The position numbers were made by a program, and so were the translations under genes. Below the pieces are notes generated by a model. It searched no databases, was not told the origin of the DNA, and worked only from the letters and a program-made list of their open reading frames with translations. 64,000 bases of DNA from Paratinospora sagittata. Its lineage: Eukaryota > Streptophyta > Magnoliopsida > Ranunculales > Menispermaceae. Positions 9,604-23,605 of the stretch are shown in pieces. Where the stretch lies: NCBI GenBank assembly GCA_035771175.1, contig CM069598.1:3331931-3395930 (forward strand), in the 5' to 3' direction. The first letter of the stretch is position 1. Each line of letters starts with the position of its first letter.

Positions 9604-12600
9604 TTAAACCGCTTTTAATATTTTAAGCAAGACTGAACGAACTGCTCCATGACATCGTACATCCGGGCGCTTGTATCACAACATCCTCCTCGTTATCCTT
9701 ATAACCACATGGCTAGTAATCTAATGATGGGGCCAATAGAACAACTGCTGGTCAATTGCCATCATAGTTGTATTTTATTTTAAAAAAGGTTATCATATTT
9801 TTGACATTATAGAATCTTACATAAGGGCTCTAATAGATATTAAATATATCAATTATATTATTTATTTATTTTGTAAAATATTACATTTATCTCTCTGGTT
9901 GATATATATATAGTGAATGTGTAGGTGCAACGTGATTGATAATTATAATTTATATTTTATAATTTATATTTATTTTATTTTAATTTTAAAATTGTATAAA
10001 AAATTAAATTTCATTAATTTCATGTATCAGTTAAAATAAATATAAAAAAAACCTTTAAAAAGTGCGTTAATTAAATTTTATTATTTTAAAAAATATTCCT
10101 TAACTTATTATAATATGAATTAAAAATCAAAACTTTTAATAACTTTTAGCTTAATAAATAATATAATATAGATATTTAATTTTTAATGAATTTTATAGAG
10201 AATCATCTCATAGGGACCCAAAAAGAAAAAATGATAGCGCATACTTTATAGTACTTATTACAGACAGCTGTATTTGACCCTTCTGAAAAGCAAAAATCAA
10301 TTCAAGCACAAAAGAGAGCTTCGACTAAGCGCTTTACAGTTAAAAGCCAAATGCCAGTATTAAAGAGACAAGATCATGGCCGTCCAGTATTATATTAAGG
10401 GCATTGGAGCTGCATGAGATCATCTCTCACATGAATTCAAGAAAATGTCAATTGACCGAAAAAATAAAGTCAATCTCTAAGTTTTAAACACCAAACCTAA
10501 CCATCTCACTTCTACTATGAGTTTTTTTGAGGCCTGAGAGAATATGTAGTAAAGGGTAGCCACAATACTTCAAGGGAATAGTTTTGTGTTATAAAATTGT
10601 TAGACCCACTCATAATAAAGAGATGTGGGTAAAAAGAAAGAAAGGCATGTGAGCCTACCTTGCCCTTGTGTACACCCCTTATTCGTATAAAAGACCATGA
10701 TTCAAATCCTTATAGATGTGACATAAATGTTATTTGTAACGGGTGAGTTTTGTAAGTCTGCATGTTGTCTAAGGAGTTTATTTACTTCTTAAGAGTTGAT
10801 ATTTACATTAGTGAATTCTTTGTTAATTTGTTATGTTCCCTTGAGACCCAATGTGCTCATTAAGGCCTCGGCTTAAGATATTGAGAAAAAAAAAAAACTT
10901 TTATATCTATAACACCCAATTATATATTGTGGCCTCATAACACTTTATCACTATTTGATCAAAATTGAGCATATTCTAATTTTGACGGTAGAATCACATC
11001 TTATTGTTAATTCATGCAAAGTTGTGAAATAATCTCACATCGGTTGGAAGGCTTTAAGAGCTTGAGTTTAAATGAGGGTCAATAATTCTCCAAAAGTCAA
11101 GATCAGTTTTAGATGAACCCATGTCACTTGGTCAATGAACTCATGCTCTTGGTTTGTTGACTCAAAATTGCATTTATGAAGAAATTTCATCTTTTAAAGT
11201 TTAAATAATAATTTAATAAGTTGGATACATGATAATTTAATATATTTTATTATTAATATAAACTTAAATATTAGTTATTAAGTTTTAAAAAAATTAGATT
11301 ATTTAATGAAAGTATTGATTATGAGATCTCTAATTCATCCCAAGTTCAACAAACAAGAGGGAATGCGGGGTGCCAAGAATGAGAGTATTGATTATGAACC
11401 CATTGAAACAAAAGTCAAATTGGCAAATAAGAAGACCATAGAACAGGTTTTTTTTTTCTTTTTTTCTTTTTTGTGGTGAGATTGGTGGATATCAGGATTT
11501 CTATCCCATTATTCTTTTCAGGGTATGGCAACAAAGTTCTTAGACACCATTAACCAACGTATTGAGAGCTTATCTCTGGAGTTCAATTTCAAATTTACAT
11601 CCTGGGCTGGCCTCAACCATTGAGCCAACCTGCTTGGATACGACCATACAAAAGTTTTACCGTAACAGAAGACCCTTAGTCTTCTATCTTGGATATTGGT
11701 TGGCGGAGAAAATAACACCTTAAATATTTATTAAAATTCGTTTTTCTTTTCTCATTTGATCTTAATTAAATTTCTAAATTCAATCTAAATCAACATGACT
11801 TAATCATATAAAAAATTACCAAATATATATCAATTCTGGAAGTGACTTTACCACCCGAAGAAAAAAAAAAGCACCTTTTTCTTGGGCAGTTCAATTTTGA
11901 TTAAATGGTTATAAAAATTAGCTTTTTTTTGTGGGACCACAATAACTGTGAGTTTTATACCATGCAAAGATAATAATGAAAAATATCTCATTTATATTTT
12001 TGGACGTCATTTCATACCCTTTTTGCTGATCTCAACTTTTATGCCATTTACATAGTAAATTCTTTTAAAAAAATATATATATCTTGTATTATTATTATTA
12101 TTATTAGCCAGGTTGAATGTGTGTGAAAAATATATGAATATTTTTTTGAGATATAAGAGGTAGAAATAATGTCCGTCACAATCTTATTTGAAATTATTTT
12201 AGGTTCTATTTCGTAGTTTATTACAAAAACACCCTTAATGTTATGAAAGAAAAAAAATTGATTTTCAGTTACCATTAAAAAAGAGAGGGTATTTTTAGGA
12301 TTTTGAGAAAAAATGACACACGGTGAATTAAGAGATTTTGCCTTTATAAATAATATCAATATAGATAATTATTAACCAAATTGACCTTTAAATTTATTTA
12401 TTATATAAAAAAAAGTTCACCCTTAATGCATTGGGCTTAACGGTGAGAGATGAACCACATTGTAGAACTAACTAGGTGTTAAAATTCAGACCACGATCAT
12501 TTTTACATGATCCTCTTGAAATATGGGGCCATGACATCTGCATGCCTGCCACGTGTACAATGCCAAGGTGGCGGGAGGTGCTTATGATCCTCTGTTAATA

Positions 12601-12700
12601 GAAGCATAGGATGACAGGTAGCAAAAGCAATCCCTTCCCTCCATAGCATCTTTTTCTTTTTCTTTTTCCATCTTTAATTCTTTTTTTCTTTTTAAAAAAA
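9604..12700. other. Intergenic tract with degraded repeats
   Basis: Includes the 5' flank of the PPR gene and AT-rich DNA. No coding gene was seen. A minus-strand SINE-like segment at about 11448-11640 has the A-box TGGCTCAATGG followed by a B-box-like region and a T-rich left end. A piece related to the hAT MITE at 42055 lies at 11178-11305. A CACGTG G-box occurs near 12551. Confidence 0.45.
11178..11305 (+). repeat. Fragment related to the hAT MITE at 42055-42379
   Basis: About 128 nt, starting AAATTTCATCTTTTAAAGTT and ending AGATTATTTAATG, matches the interior of the MITE at about 42188-42314 in the same orientation, with scattered substitutions. Terminal inverted repeats are not visible here, so this is an internal fragment or a very decayed copy. 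Confidence 0.65.
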
Positions 12701-13476
12701 AGAAATATATATTTTTCTTCAGATTTGTTGCTCGCCATTTTCAGAAGATCGCCAACCTATCTCTCCTCTCTTTATATATATATATTTATATTATGTAAAT
12801 ATATAAAGTTATATATTTATATATTTTTTCTACGGATCTACCAACCTCAGATTCAAAAGCCCGTCTCATATACAACTAATACATCTCTTCATCTGTTTGG
12901 ATTTTCATATATATTTTTTAATTGAATCGACGTAATTAAAGGAGCAAAAATAAAGAGAAGAAAGGGAGGGGGGAATTTGAGGAGGAAGAAAAAGCTCTCT
13001 GTTCTTTTGTTATGCCTTGTTGCAGTTCCAGATCTTGTGGATTGTCTAAAATCGGTTTGTTTTTTCAGATTGTTTGTGTCTGAAAAATGATTCTTAAATC
13101 TGATCTTTAAGTGGGTGGTGTTCTTAATTCTTGTTTCTTGGATTACAGGTGTGCCCGGATTGTGAAATGGCCGATTCATGAAAGGATTTTAATTTTTTGG
13201 ATTGACCCATTTCTGTGTTTTTAAAGCTATCTGCCAATTCTGGATTTATATATTTAGGATAAGGTATGGTCCTCCTCCTTGGCTTTTTTATCTGCATTTT
13301 CGATCTATTGGATTGGTTTTTCTTGGTGGATAATATAAGAGCCTTTAACTTTTACTGGGTTTCATCTAATTAATTATGTGTTGGGAGAGACTTTTATTTT
13401 CATTTTTGAGTTATGATTTTAATTGTGGTAAAATAAAATAAAATAATTCAAGATCCTTGATTGATTGCAGAAAAAA
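12701..13476 (+). promoter_or_regulatory. 5' UTR and leader intron of the RRM gene
   Basis: A pyrimidine-rich tract near 12640-12770 precedes a purine-rich leader. A GT-AG leader intron is plausible from 13264 (AAG|GTATGG) to 13470 (TTGCAG), placing the start codon seven bases into the second exon. Leader introns are common in this RNA-binding protein family. The transcription start is not determined. Confidence 0.45.
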
Positions 13477-15018
13477 ATGGAAACTGATCTGGGCAAGATT
13501 TTCATCGGTGGAATTTCATGGGACACTAACGAAGATCGTCTAAAAGAGTATTTCGGAAACTATGGAGAAGTGGTGGAAGCTATAATAATGAAGGATCGGA
13601 TTACCGGGCGTTCCCGAGGCTTCGGTTTTGTTGTCTTTGCAGACCCTTCAGTTGCGGAAAGAGTAGTTTTGGAGAGACACATAATAGATGGTAGAATAGT
13701 AAGTGAATTTTAACAGTTTATGAAGGTTCTGTTCTGTTAATCTAGTTAGTTTCAAATTTCAATTCTAGTACTATTGGATTTTGTTTTCAATCTGATCTGG
13801 TCTTTTCAATCAATTTAATCTTGTGGCAAAATTGAAGAGTCGCTTCTTTCATTTTATAGATAACGCTTCTTCATTTCAAACTTCATGTTGTGACAGATTT
13901 GTTATCTTTTACATCCAAGAAAACTTCTTAAGTTGCTTGACTTATTTTTTATTGTTGCATTTTCAATTTAATAGGTTGAGGCCAAGAAGGCTGTTCCTAG
14001 AGAAGACCAAATTCCGAATAGAAATAGTAGTAGTAGTAGTAGCATTCCTGCATTACCACCAAGCCCGGCTCGCACAAAAAAGATATTTGTAGGAGGCTTA
14101 GCATCTACTGTTAATGAGAATGACCTTAGGAGATACTTTGATCAGTTTGGGACAATAACAGATGCAGTAGTGATGTACGATCACAATACTCAAAGGCCAA
14201 GAGGCTTTGGATTTGTAACATATGATTCAGAGGACGCCGTAGATAACGTTTTGTTCAGAACATTTCATGACCTTCACGGGAAACTAGTCGAGGTTAAACG
14301 GGCTGTCCCAAAAGAATTATCGCCCGGACCTTCAAATCTGAATTGGAGCTCAGTGAGTGAATACAACAATTTTCAGATTCGGGTCAATAACTTCATCAAT
14401 GCATACCCTTCTGGTTACAATCCAATCACAGTTGGAAACTATGGAGTAAGGATGGATCCTCGGTTCACTCCATTTGGTGGCAATCGAAATGGGATTTCTT
14501 CGTTTGGTTCTGGTTATCAAATGAGTGGCAATTTCGCGCCTCAAATGAGACCAACTAGTATTGGATATGGTCGGGGTATGAACCCTTCTTTTGGCTATGG
14601 TTTAGGTGGCAGAGGAAGTGGTTCTGTTCAAAGCACACCAACCCGGAATGCTTGGGGAAATGAGGGGCTTCATTATTTGATGAACCCTGATGTTGCTAGC
14701 AATTACAATAGCTCCGAGACAGGAAGTATTGGAGGAAGCAGCTTTGGTAATGATAGAACAAGTTGGGGGGGTTCTTTTCCTCTTTCTTTTCAAGAAGGAG
14801 CAAGTGGTGAAACAAGTTATGGTTTAGGAAGAGGAGGGTATGGGAGAAGCAGAGGAATTGGAGTGGTCTCAACACCTTCGTATTCTGCATCAACGGGTGG
14901 TTTTGGTGGTTCGGTTTTTGGGGATTCTACTTGGTTGTACTCAACTTCTGAGCTAGATGAGGCTGGTGGTATATTTGGTTATGGACATCGCAGAGAAGCT
15001 TCAGATGCTACAAGATAA
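13477..15018 (+). CDS. Two-RRM glycine-rich RNA-binding protein (hnRNP A/B, Musashi-like)
   Basis: Exons 13477-13698 and 13975-15018 join in frame (421 residues). RRM1 (about residues 6-80) has RNP2 KIFIGGISWD and RNP1 GRSRGFGFVVF. After a Ser-rich linker (NRNSSSSSSIPALPPSPART), RRM2 (about 108-185) has RNP2 KIFVGGLAST and RNP1 RPRGFGFVTY. The rest is a Gly/Ser/Tyr/Asn-rich low-complexity tail with repeated GYG, FGG and GRG. This is the plant hnRNP A/B-like architecture of single-stranded RNA binders in nuclear RNA processing and mRNA regulation. The intron falls at the end of RRM1, between GRI and VEAKKA. The ATG at 13477 comes right after the leader-intron acceptor; the frame has no earlier ATG. 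A 3' UTR intron (15078-15554, GAG|GTAAGA to CTCAG) is plausible. Confidence 0.93.
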
Positions 15019-17781
15019 AGATCTGCTGGTTTACATGGATGTTTATTATAGTGTTACAGATAGAAAACCAAATAGAGGTAAGAATTTCTCTTTAGCTTCC
15101 TACAAGTTTTATTACCTGATGCATTTTTTAAATAAGAACTTCAATCTTAAGAAATGTGTTGCTCTTGTGTTGCATCTTTTACTAACATCATATCAATCTT
15201 CTACTTGTAATTTCTTTATCGACCCGTTTATAATTTAGAAATATTCAGCTGGATGATTTTATGTCAAATTCAGCAAACCTTCATTTCAGTTTGGGAAACT
15301 TGTGCTTGATTAAGTCCAATTGCAGCATAAGATCCCCTACAAAAAATAAAAGAAAAATGAAAGAAGGGAGCAGTATGGGAATGGTATCAAACTATCAATA
15401 TCTCAAAGACAGCTATTATACACATATTCTTGCAAACTCACATTGATTTTGACTTTCAATTAATTCTACTTCCACTGGGTTATTATTATAACTGATTAAT
15501 CTGTATCTTCTCATGTTATATTTACATTTTCTTTTTCTTTTTTCATCTCCTCAGGAATTGCTGCCAAGAAGTATTATTTTTTGGGTACCAGGATTTTACT
15601 GTAGGTGAGGAAAATCTGGTGAAGACTGTTGATTTGAAAAAATCTACCTCTTTTACATATAGAAAGAAAGATTGATTTTCTAGAGCTAACAGGACTGTCT
15701 CTTTTGAAGAATTCAATAGCCAAAACAGTTACCAGGGATTTTCTGTAAGGTTTGAAGTTTTGGGTTTATTCTACTTTTGTTAAAGTTAGGCTTATATTCT
15801 TTGGTTGGGGGTTTGTGGTGTAAAATCAGATTGCAAGGAATATTCAGGAGTGGTTTTTGATAAATTTGTTGAGCATCTTTGACAAGGCATTGATACATAA
15901 AAAAATTAAAAAGAGAGATTTTTTTTTCTTGAAATACCTTTTTCTTGCTGTAACTTCTATCTTGTCAGGCATTTTCTCTTCCTTTTTCTTATTTGGGATT
16001 TTTTTTTTTTTTTCAATCAAATTGTACAAGAGGTTCTGATTGATTGATTTACTGGTATTGAACTTTTGTGGATGCTCATCTGTGGTCCTTTCAAATGAAT
16101 TACCAAAGACTTGATTCATTTTCCATGTAAAACTATCTTTTCTACAAGCTCAAGGCTTCATCCTCACATGAAATCAATGGTCCTGAAAGCTTTAATGAGT
16201 TTCTTCTGAAACCACTTGATAAGAAGCTGGCCAATCATATTAATTCCAGCTATCTATACAACTTTCTGCATAGAAAGTGAAACATGTAATAATGTTCAAT
16301 CACAAAACCACTTTTCTCTTTTATCCATTTTTTTGTTTTGGAAGGTCTCTAATCATTAAACTGTTTGCAAGCAGAAAAAAATGGACTGAAGAATAATCTC
16401 TATCATTGGAATTTTGAAACAGCAGGACCCTGCAGATAAGTTAGAAATTGAATGGGAATGAGATAGCTCATGAGAAGATTAAGTTGTTTCTTTGTTCTCC
16501 GAGTAATTATTCGGATTCGAGATACATGTCGAATGTCTAATACTGCGGAAAAAAAAAAAAAAAAAACAGTCTCTTGCTTGGAAACTAGAACACAAAGCAA
16601 GTATGGTTCTAGGAGAGCTTTCAAAGATTAAGAGAATTGGAGAAGAGAAGAGAGGAATGCATTCCAACAAAATGGATTTCAAAAAGGAAACAAAGGACTA
16701 AAAAATGATAATATATCCAAACAGAATTGGGCAGCAAAGCCACAGAAGTATCATATGTTAATCCTTAAATTAGAAACAGAGACTTTAACTCTTTCCCTCT
16801 GCGATACTTTGAAAAGGCGAAAATTATTTGTACCAAGCTACAAAATAATAGAACAAAAGAACCATATATGAGCTTATATATTTGACATCACCAAAGATTC
16901 ACATAATCATTCATATGGCAAAAAACAAGAGTTTGTTTGAGTAGCATTTAAGTTTTTTCCTGTGATTGAGAATAATAATCAGAAAATTCTGAACTCATGA
17001 AGTCAAATTAAAAGATGATTTTCTTTCACTTTACCGTTGGCAATTTGGAAAAGATAAGTGACATTGAATTACATTTCGTGTAGATTTTCAATTTGAAATT
17101 CGACTTTGCTGATGCCCTATAGTTTATGAAGTCAAGCAAATAATATTGTTATCATATAACAAGAAGCAAAAGTATGCTAAAGCCTAAAAGAAGAAAAATA
17201 GAGATCAAGACCAAGATATTTGTAAATGAAAGCATAGATTTTCCATCTCTTGGCAGGCATCATAGGGAGAAAGATTCATGGTATTTGTTCTCACTGTCAT
17301 GTCTATGAACACAACTGGTCATGTTATGAGAGACAATGTTCAACCCGAAATGCTTCTTTTCATGATAAAGTGAATAGGAGAATTTAGCAGAGGAATGAAA
17401 GCAAACAAACCAAAACAAAAAAGAACAAGATATACTTTCTAAGGAGAATGATAAGAGTGGATTTAGATGACCTTAGTATTCCGACTTAAGCATGGACAAA
17501 AGAAAGAGCTTCCTTAAATAAATAGAGCAGAGGACTAATAACAGTAAGCAACAAAAGGAACATATGGAGAACATGAAACGATGGTCACATATATACCAAC
17601 TGCAATTATATGAGAACAACGATAGAGTAACACAAATAAGTTGCATTCCTCTATGCTTAAGATTATTCCAACATAAAAAGAAAGAAAGAAAGAAACACAT
17701 AACTATGCAATACATTGCTAATTACTACTACTGTTATTTTATTCTACTAAAGTCACCTAATTTATCATCAATCCACATGGT
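15019..17781. other. 3' UTR of the RRM gene and convergent intergenic DNA
   Basis: The start of this stretch probably contains the spliced 3' UTR of the RRM gene (second 3' exon from about 15555). The remainder separates it from the convergent C2-domain gene. Open frames here are short and lack family motifs. No RNA gene or element boundaries were recognised. Confidence 0.45.
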
Positions 17782-19017
17782 TCAGAAGAAAGCTCTACTT
17801 CCATAAAACACTTTTGAGCCATTCGCCTTTGATGCTTGTGACTTCTGATCAGAACTCGAATTGGTATTCTCGGAATCCTTGGTTCTATTCTCGACATCCA
17901 TTGGAAGCTTCATCTTTGCCAATGCTTCTGTAAATTGCTGCATACTTTTCTTGTATATATCTACTATCTCCTGCTGCATCACTTCCTGTTCTGCTTCAAT
18001 ACTCACTTTTAAAACAGATTGTCCAAATCTTTTACTCGGTGCTATGCTTGAAGAGTCACTCTCTGCCTCGGTGCTATCTCCATCCTTATCTTTTCTAGGC
18101 GAAACAAGGTCAAGATTTGAAGCCCCTGGAGGAGTATTACAAGATTGAGAACTAATAGTGTTTGAAGCAGAAGGAGACCCATTAGTCAAAGCACTAACGG
18201 ATTCGAAACTAGATGCCGAGAAACTTTCCACAACTTTAACACCTAAATCTGAATTGAGATGATCATCAGCATTGGAAGTGTTCAAGCACTCTGTGGTCTT
18301 AGAGTCCAAAGAGTTACACGGGATTCCAAAATACTCCGAGACCATCTTCTGGTTTTCGTTTACAATCTCTGGGTCAGGAAATTCAATCTTATCATAGTCG
18401 CTTGGAACCGAATCGGGTATTTCTGAATCCGGCAACTCGGTGTGTGATTGATGTGGCCGAGGAATTGCCAAAACTTCAGGCATGGATCCATTGTAAGAAA
18501 GCGATAGTTGCACGAACCCGGCAGGAGAATGGAACAAATCGTTGGACGAAAGAGAAAATTCTTGTGACAATTTCCCATTTCCTACAAGGACATCCAACAA
18601 AGGTACCAATGCAAAACCAAGCAACTGGTCTTGAAGATAGTTCTTAACCCTACTTAGCATCCATATCTCGCACTTAACGGAGGATTCTAGGGTTCGAACA
18701 TTGAGCTGGAGATTCTCGTTGAAGACCGGATTCTTCCCTCCACCATTAATGATTTTAGTGGAAACAGTATCAGCTGGATCACTGGTCAGGGAAACCTTGG
18801 CATAAACATCTTGCTTATGGTATATGCAAATGTTGTGAATATCTCTAGCTTGGTGTATATAAACCTCAAGAACACCAATAAAATCACCTGACTCCCCTGC
18901 TTCCTTTCTATGGAACCCAACATCACCTGATGAAATGCTAGATTTCTTAATATTCTCAGGCTCCAGAACAACTAAAGATTGCTTCAATGGTGAGACAACA
19001 GATTGATGAGCATCCAT
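17782..19017 (-). CDS. C2-domain protein, CaLB-like
   Basis: A single uninterrupted 411-residue frame. A C2 domain spans about residues 40-170: GVLEVYIHQARDIHNICIYH, QDVYAKVSL, a Thr/Lys-rich KNPVFNENLQL strand, then DQLLGFALVPLLDVL. Some acidic Ca2+-site positions seem absent (KNPVFN where many C2 domains have an Asp), so calcium-independent lipid or protein binding is possible. The C-terminal half is Ser-rich and acidic with a predicted helix (EAEQEVMQQEIVDIYKKSMQ) and ends in a short conserved-looking tail (GSKVFYGSRAFF). It resembles plant 'calcium-dependent lipid-binding' proteins of unknown role. The ATG at 19017 was chosen over one five codons upstream (19032) because the protein then begins MDAHQ, like its relatives. 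Confidence 0.85.
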   Translation of the reverse strand: MDAHQSVVSPLKQSLVVLEPENIKKSSISSGDVGFHRKEAGESGDFIGVLEVYIHQARDIHNICIYHKQDVYAKVSLTSDPADTVSTKIINGGGKNPVFNENLQLNVRTLESSVKCEIWMLSRVKNYLQDQLLGFALVPLLDVLVGNGKLSQEFSLSSNDLFHSPAGFVQLSLSYNGSMPEVLAIPRPHQSHTELPDSEIPDSVPSDYDKIEFPDPEIVNENQKMVSEYFGIPCNSLDSKTTECLNTSNADDHLNSDLGVKVVESFSASSFESVSALTNGSPSASNTISSQSCNTPPGASNLDLVSPRKDKDGDSTEAESDSSSIAPSKRFGQSVLKVSIEAEQEVMQQEIVDIYKKSMQQFTEALAKMKLPMDVENRTKDSENTNSSSDQKSQASKANGSKVFYGSRAFF

Positions 19018-20749
19018 GATCACAAAAAACACTAAACAACAAGAACAAAAGACTGTGATTCTTGAACAGTAACTCCAAACTCAAACCCTAAGTTTGGGAT
19101 TTGGGATCAGAACTTCAAGATTCAAAGCCAAACAGCAAGTTTATACACTTGAAACTTGAAAAGGGCAAAAACATAAAGTACCGAATAAATCAACAAAATT
19201 CTAAATACCCAGAACCCAAATCCCTAAAAGAAGTGAAACCCAGATCCCAGACTGAAAAACTACAGCTTGTAAACACATATAAACAGATGTGAACAGAATC
19301 AGATAAAGTGCCCACTTTGTCTACTTTTCTTTAATGAAGCACTAGAAGAAACAAATAAAAAAAAAAAAGAAGAAAAAGGGTAAGCGATCAGATCGTGTCA
19401 CAGACTTCAAGGAAGAACCCAGAAACCGAAACGTTAGAGGCTTTCAAAACACAAAAAAAAAAAAAAAGCATAAAGACAAAAGTAAAGGGCAAAAGAAGTA
19501 CAAGAAAAACCCAGAAGAAGGGGGTGATGAATTTGGCCTCTACTCCTAGCTGTGGAACAGGAGTCAAACCAAACTTCGGTAGAACTAGAATCTTTAGCAG
19601 ATTGTCCAAAATTGACGACGCCCCAGTTCGATTATCGAGGCTTTCGAGCTAAGAACATCAATTAAAACAAGTAAACAAAATCTAGAAGTAAACAGCCAAA
19701 TTCCACCTGGTTGAACTCTGCCCAGTTGTAACTCTGAACTGAAAGCTCTGTTTTTGGGGCAACTTGCGGGTATTTAGCAATTTAGCAGATTCTTTTTTTA
19801 TTTATTTAAGGGGTAAGGCAGATTTTTTAAATGTTTTTGAAGGGTGTTCTTTCTTTCTGTCACTGTTGATAAATTTATTGAAAAAGCAAGTTGTCCATGT
19901 CCTCAAAAATCTACGGATCTTATGTGTCACTAAGTTCAGTTTATTACTTCTTTTTTTTCTTTCCTTTTTCCCTTTTTAGTAAGTTCAGTAACTGTAAAAA
20001 CGGTCAATTTAACGGTGAAACCCCGTGAAGATTATCATTCCTGGTTTCATTTAGTTGTGTGATATTAATTAGTTCCTTCCAAAGGACTTTTTCTAGTTCA
20101 TAATTACCCTTAAAAAACCCATGGAATCGTAAGTCAAATGGCTGAATCGTTAAGTTGGTAGAGGTCAGATTGAGGGTGACAATCTTCCCTCCATTTAATT
20201 AATGCTTTAGTACGTGTAATGTACATCGATAAATGTCATCAATGAATGAACACAAGACACCCGAACTAATCTATAATTACACCCCAAGGAGTCCTATATT
20301 CCAAATGACCTCACTAAAGGTGGAGGAAAATGCTTTAGCATTTATTTTTTTTAAGAATTATGGCATTTTAATTACAACTAGTTCATGAGTTCAATGACGT
20401 AAAGTGCCAACGATTTTGTTGCTTTAGTTCTCTTTTGTTATTTTATAAGTTAGTTTTTTTATTGTTTTCGTGTTACGAGATATATGCCTTTTTTTTTTTT
20501 TATCAAAGTTTGTCCATTATTATAGGGTTATACCTTTTACTGTTAGAGCTTCTTGTTATTAGAGTTTCTTATGGGTCTTTTGATTTATAGTTGCGTGTAT
20601 AAAATATTTTAGTATGTAATTATATCAATTGGTAGGATGTTCAGATTTTTCTATTAATGAAATGAAAACTTTGACCAAAAAAAAATATATATATATATAT
20701 ATATTTGCAACCTTTTGAAAAGAAAAATTACAAGAAGATTATTTTTGAC

Positions 20750-21280
20750 TACCGCCATTTCAACCCCAATTTTTTCTTATCTTTCTCCGCCTACTAAATT
20801 CACTTCACCCAAAATTTTAGTACTATTCTTACCTCACAAAAATACCAAAAACACATAAACTATCCTTACCCTCACAACTCTTCATTCTCTCATTCCCAAC
20901 GTCTTCTTCTCCCTCCCACCATCTTCTTCTTACTAAAACCCTAGCCACCAACTTTAAAATCACAGGCTTTCCACCATTTTCATCTCCCTCTCTTCAAAAC
21001 CCTAAAGCCCATAGCCATTTTTTCGATAAGAAACACATATTTTTATCCTTTTTTGTAGTTTTCATACATTTTTTTTCATTAAATGGAGAAATTGAAGAAG
21101 GAAGAAGACGAAGAATATAATGGTGGTCGGTAGGTTTAGTAGGTGGGCACGAGAGAAATGATAAAATAGTTGAAAGTTGGGTCCTTTTCCTCAAATGACA
21201 GGAGGGTAATTTAGAAAATAATTTTTTCTGATTTTATGGGGTTATGATAGTAGTTAAGAGGGGTTCAAATAGCAACCCTC
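20750..21280. mobile_element. Candidate non-autonomous DNA transposon (MITE)
   Basis: The left end (CTACCGCCATTTCAACCCC) and the reverse complement of the right end (GGTTGCTATTTGAACCCC) look like imperfect inverted repeats about 530 nt apart, with no coding content between. I could not settle the target duplication, so superfamily and exact ends are unsure. Confidence 0.35.
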
Positions 21281-21995
21281 TTAATTTTTTAGGTATGTAT
21301 TTTTATTTTTTTTCTACCTCAAATTAAAATAAATTAAGGTATAATTTATACCAAAATAAGCAAAAAAATATTGAATAAGAAAGGATATGTTTATTTTTAT
21401 GGGATTTGATAGGATAAGATTAAACAATTAAAAATAATAAAAATTTAAAAATGCAAAATCTATTATAATAGGATAAAAATAACTCTCCCCTTTTTCGTCA
21501 TCACTATTTTATTCCATTACAATGAGATGAAAATGAGAATTAGATTATTTTTTATCTCATCATGTCGGCAGCCAAACATAAGCTTGGGATCCAAAAAAAT
21601 CTTATTTCATTCAATCTCGCGCACTAAAGGAGCCCGTAGAGCCTAAACTGCAACTACAAATAGAGGTTCATTTTAAAAAGTAACCCTAAATGAAAATAAA
21701 AATAAAAATAAAAATTAAACTAAAAAACTCAAAATACAAACTAAGAGGGATGTGATATCACATGTTAAAAACAATCAAGGGTATTTAAGATGCCACATCG
21801 CTCGTTTTTATTTTTATTTATTTTTTATATTTATTTAGCATTACCCTTTTTAAAATAGAAGTAAAGCTTAAATAACTTAACAGATACTAAGTTGATATCA
21901 ATGTAATCCTTAATAGAGTATAACAGAATAAGCAAGTTGATTAAGTTGACCTTATACAGTTAAGAAAAAGTTTAGTTTAGTTAAATTGAGTAATA

Positions 21996-22024
21996 AGGAT
22001 AATAATAATAATAATAATAATAAT
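21996..22024. repeat. Trinucleotide microsatellite (TAA)n
   Basis: Nine or so uninterrupted TAA/AAT units within AT-rich intergenic DNA. Confidence 0.85.
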
Positions 22025-23571
22025 GAAAGAAGAAGGTGACGAGAAAAATAAAATAAAGACAATAAAAATAAACACAAGATTGAAATGAAAATAAACAAAT
22101 TAACCAATTTAGGGTTTTTAAGAAAGAGAAATCCATCTTAAAAAGTTGGATAGGAGTCCTAGTTTGAATCTCAAGCCAAGTCGGCTATTTAGAGTTTTTA
22201 GCGTCCTAAGGAGGTTTGCAAAGAGTTTGAAAAGCTCTTGGCTAAACAGGATCAATTTTTTGTTTTCTTAACATTAAAATGGTTCCTTGGAATAAACTCA
22301 AAATTGAACATGGAACAATTATGTGTTAGGAGATTTTTGTATTTTTATAGTTTAAATGAGTCGAATTTAAGTAGATTAATCTCGTCGTAAAGTGAAGAAA
22401 TATGATACGATGCTGCTTAACGGTAAAACGAAAAAAAAACTTAAAATTGAACAAAAATAAATTTTGTATAAATAATTGCATGGTTTCTTTAAGAAATACA
22501 ATATTTCATCTTTTAGCTAGATGAAAGTAATTTATGTGATGGGAGATGTGAAAGCTCAATGGTCACATCAGGATTGAATTATATGCATGTTTACTTACTC
22601 ATCATCTTAGTTATGATCATTGTCCCTATCTTTTCATACATTGAAGTCCAAGGGATCAACTTTATGTGTAAATTCATTGAATACTTCATTAACTTCATTC
22701 AAAATTAATTTCAAAGTAAAAAATAAAGACATGTTCTAATGAAAACAATTCCCCCAACCAAAATTCATTAGAACATAATGAGAAAATGACAAAGACCCAC
22801 CACCATTTGAATATTTAATTCCTATATTTGGCACCAACTTGAGAACATTCCAATTCCATTTTCACACTAGGGAAAAAGAGACTTAATTTATATTATTTGG
22901 CGCATGAGTTGTAATTTGCTTTTAAAGGTTCAAATATCATTAACCATCAATATATGTACATCATGGTCAACGATGGCTCCTATATTATATATGTAAATGA
23001 ATAAAAACCAAATATTATTAACTGCAAGCAAACCTAGGCTCATGAGCAGCTAAATTTTAACATGATGTATAACTTTTTTCACTTTTGGTGCACTTGATCA
23101 TTTATGAATTGTAGCCTTGGCAGGAAATAATTAATATTAATCCCATTGAAATTTTTTATTTTTTTTATATTTTTATTTTATGTCAAGTGCAATTAGCTTA
23201 TAGGTGTAATAATTAAAAGTTCACATAAACATAATAACTATCCGATGAGATCAAGATGAATTCAGATAATAAGGACCTAAATCCGTAATAAGAGCCTAAA
23301 GCCTACAACTATATGAGTGGGAGGTGGGATGCTATCACCGGCGCCAAGCACCGGTGGAAAAACTTTCTCTTTGATGGAAAGCAACCTAGAAATGGAAAAG
23401 AAAATTCTAAATGACAATCATATAATATCATAGTCATTGTGAGTATTATTTTTTTTTTCAGAGAAAGGTAAGAGATGGGTTTGAACCCATAACTTACAAT
23501 TGCGGCTACCTGTTTTTTATCTCATTACATGTATTTTAGTAAATAACTCATTGAATGGGCAACCATTGGTT

Positions 23572-23605
23572 GGTTCATTGGTTCATTGGTTCATTGGTTC
23601 ATTGG
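23572..23605. repeat. 8-bp tandem repeat GGTTCATT, four copies
   Basis: The unit GGTTCATT is repeated four times without change. The surroundings (GGGTTTGAACCC near 23482) look like degraded SINE sequence. Confidence 0.85.

Noticed and set aside
15844..16119. Lys-rich minus-strand frame
   Set aside because: Composition reflects T-rich non-coding DNA in the 3' flank of the RRM gene.
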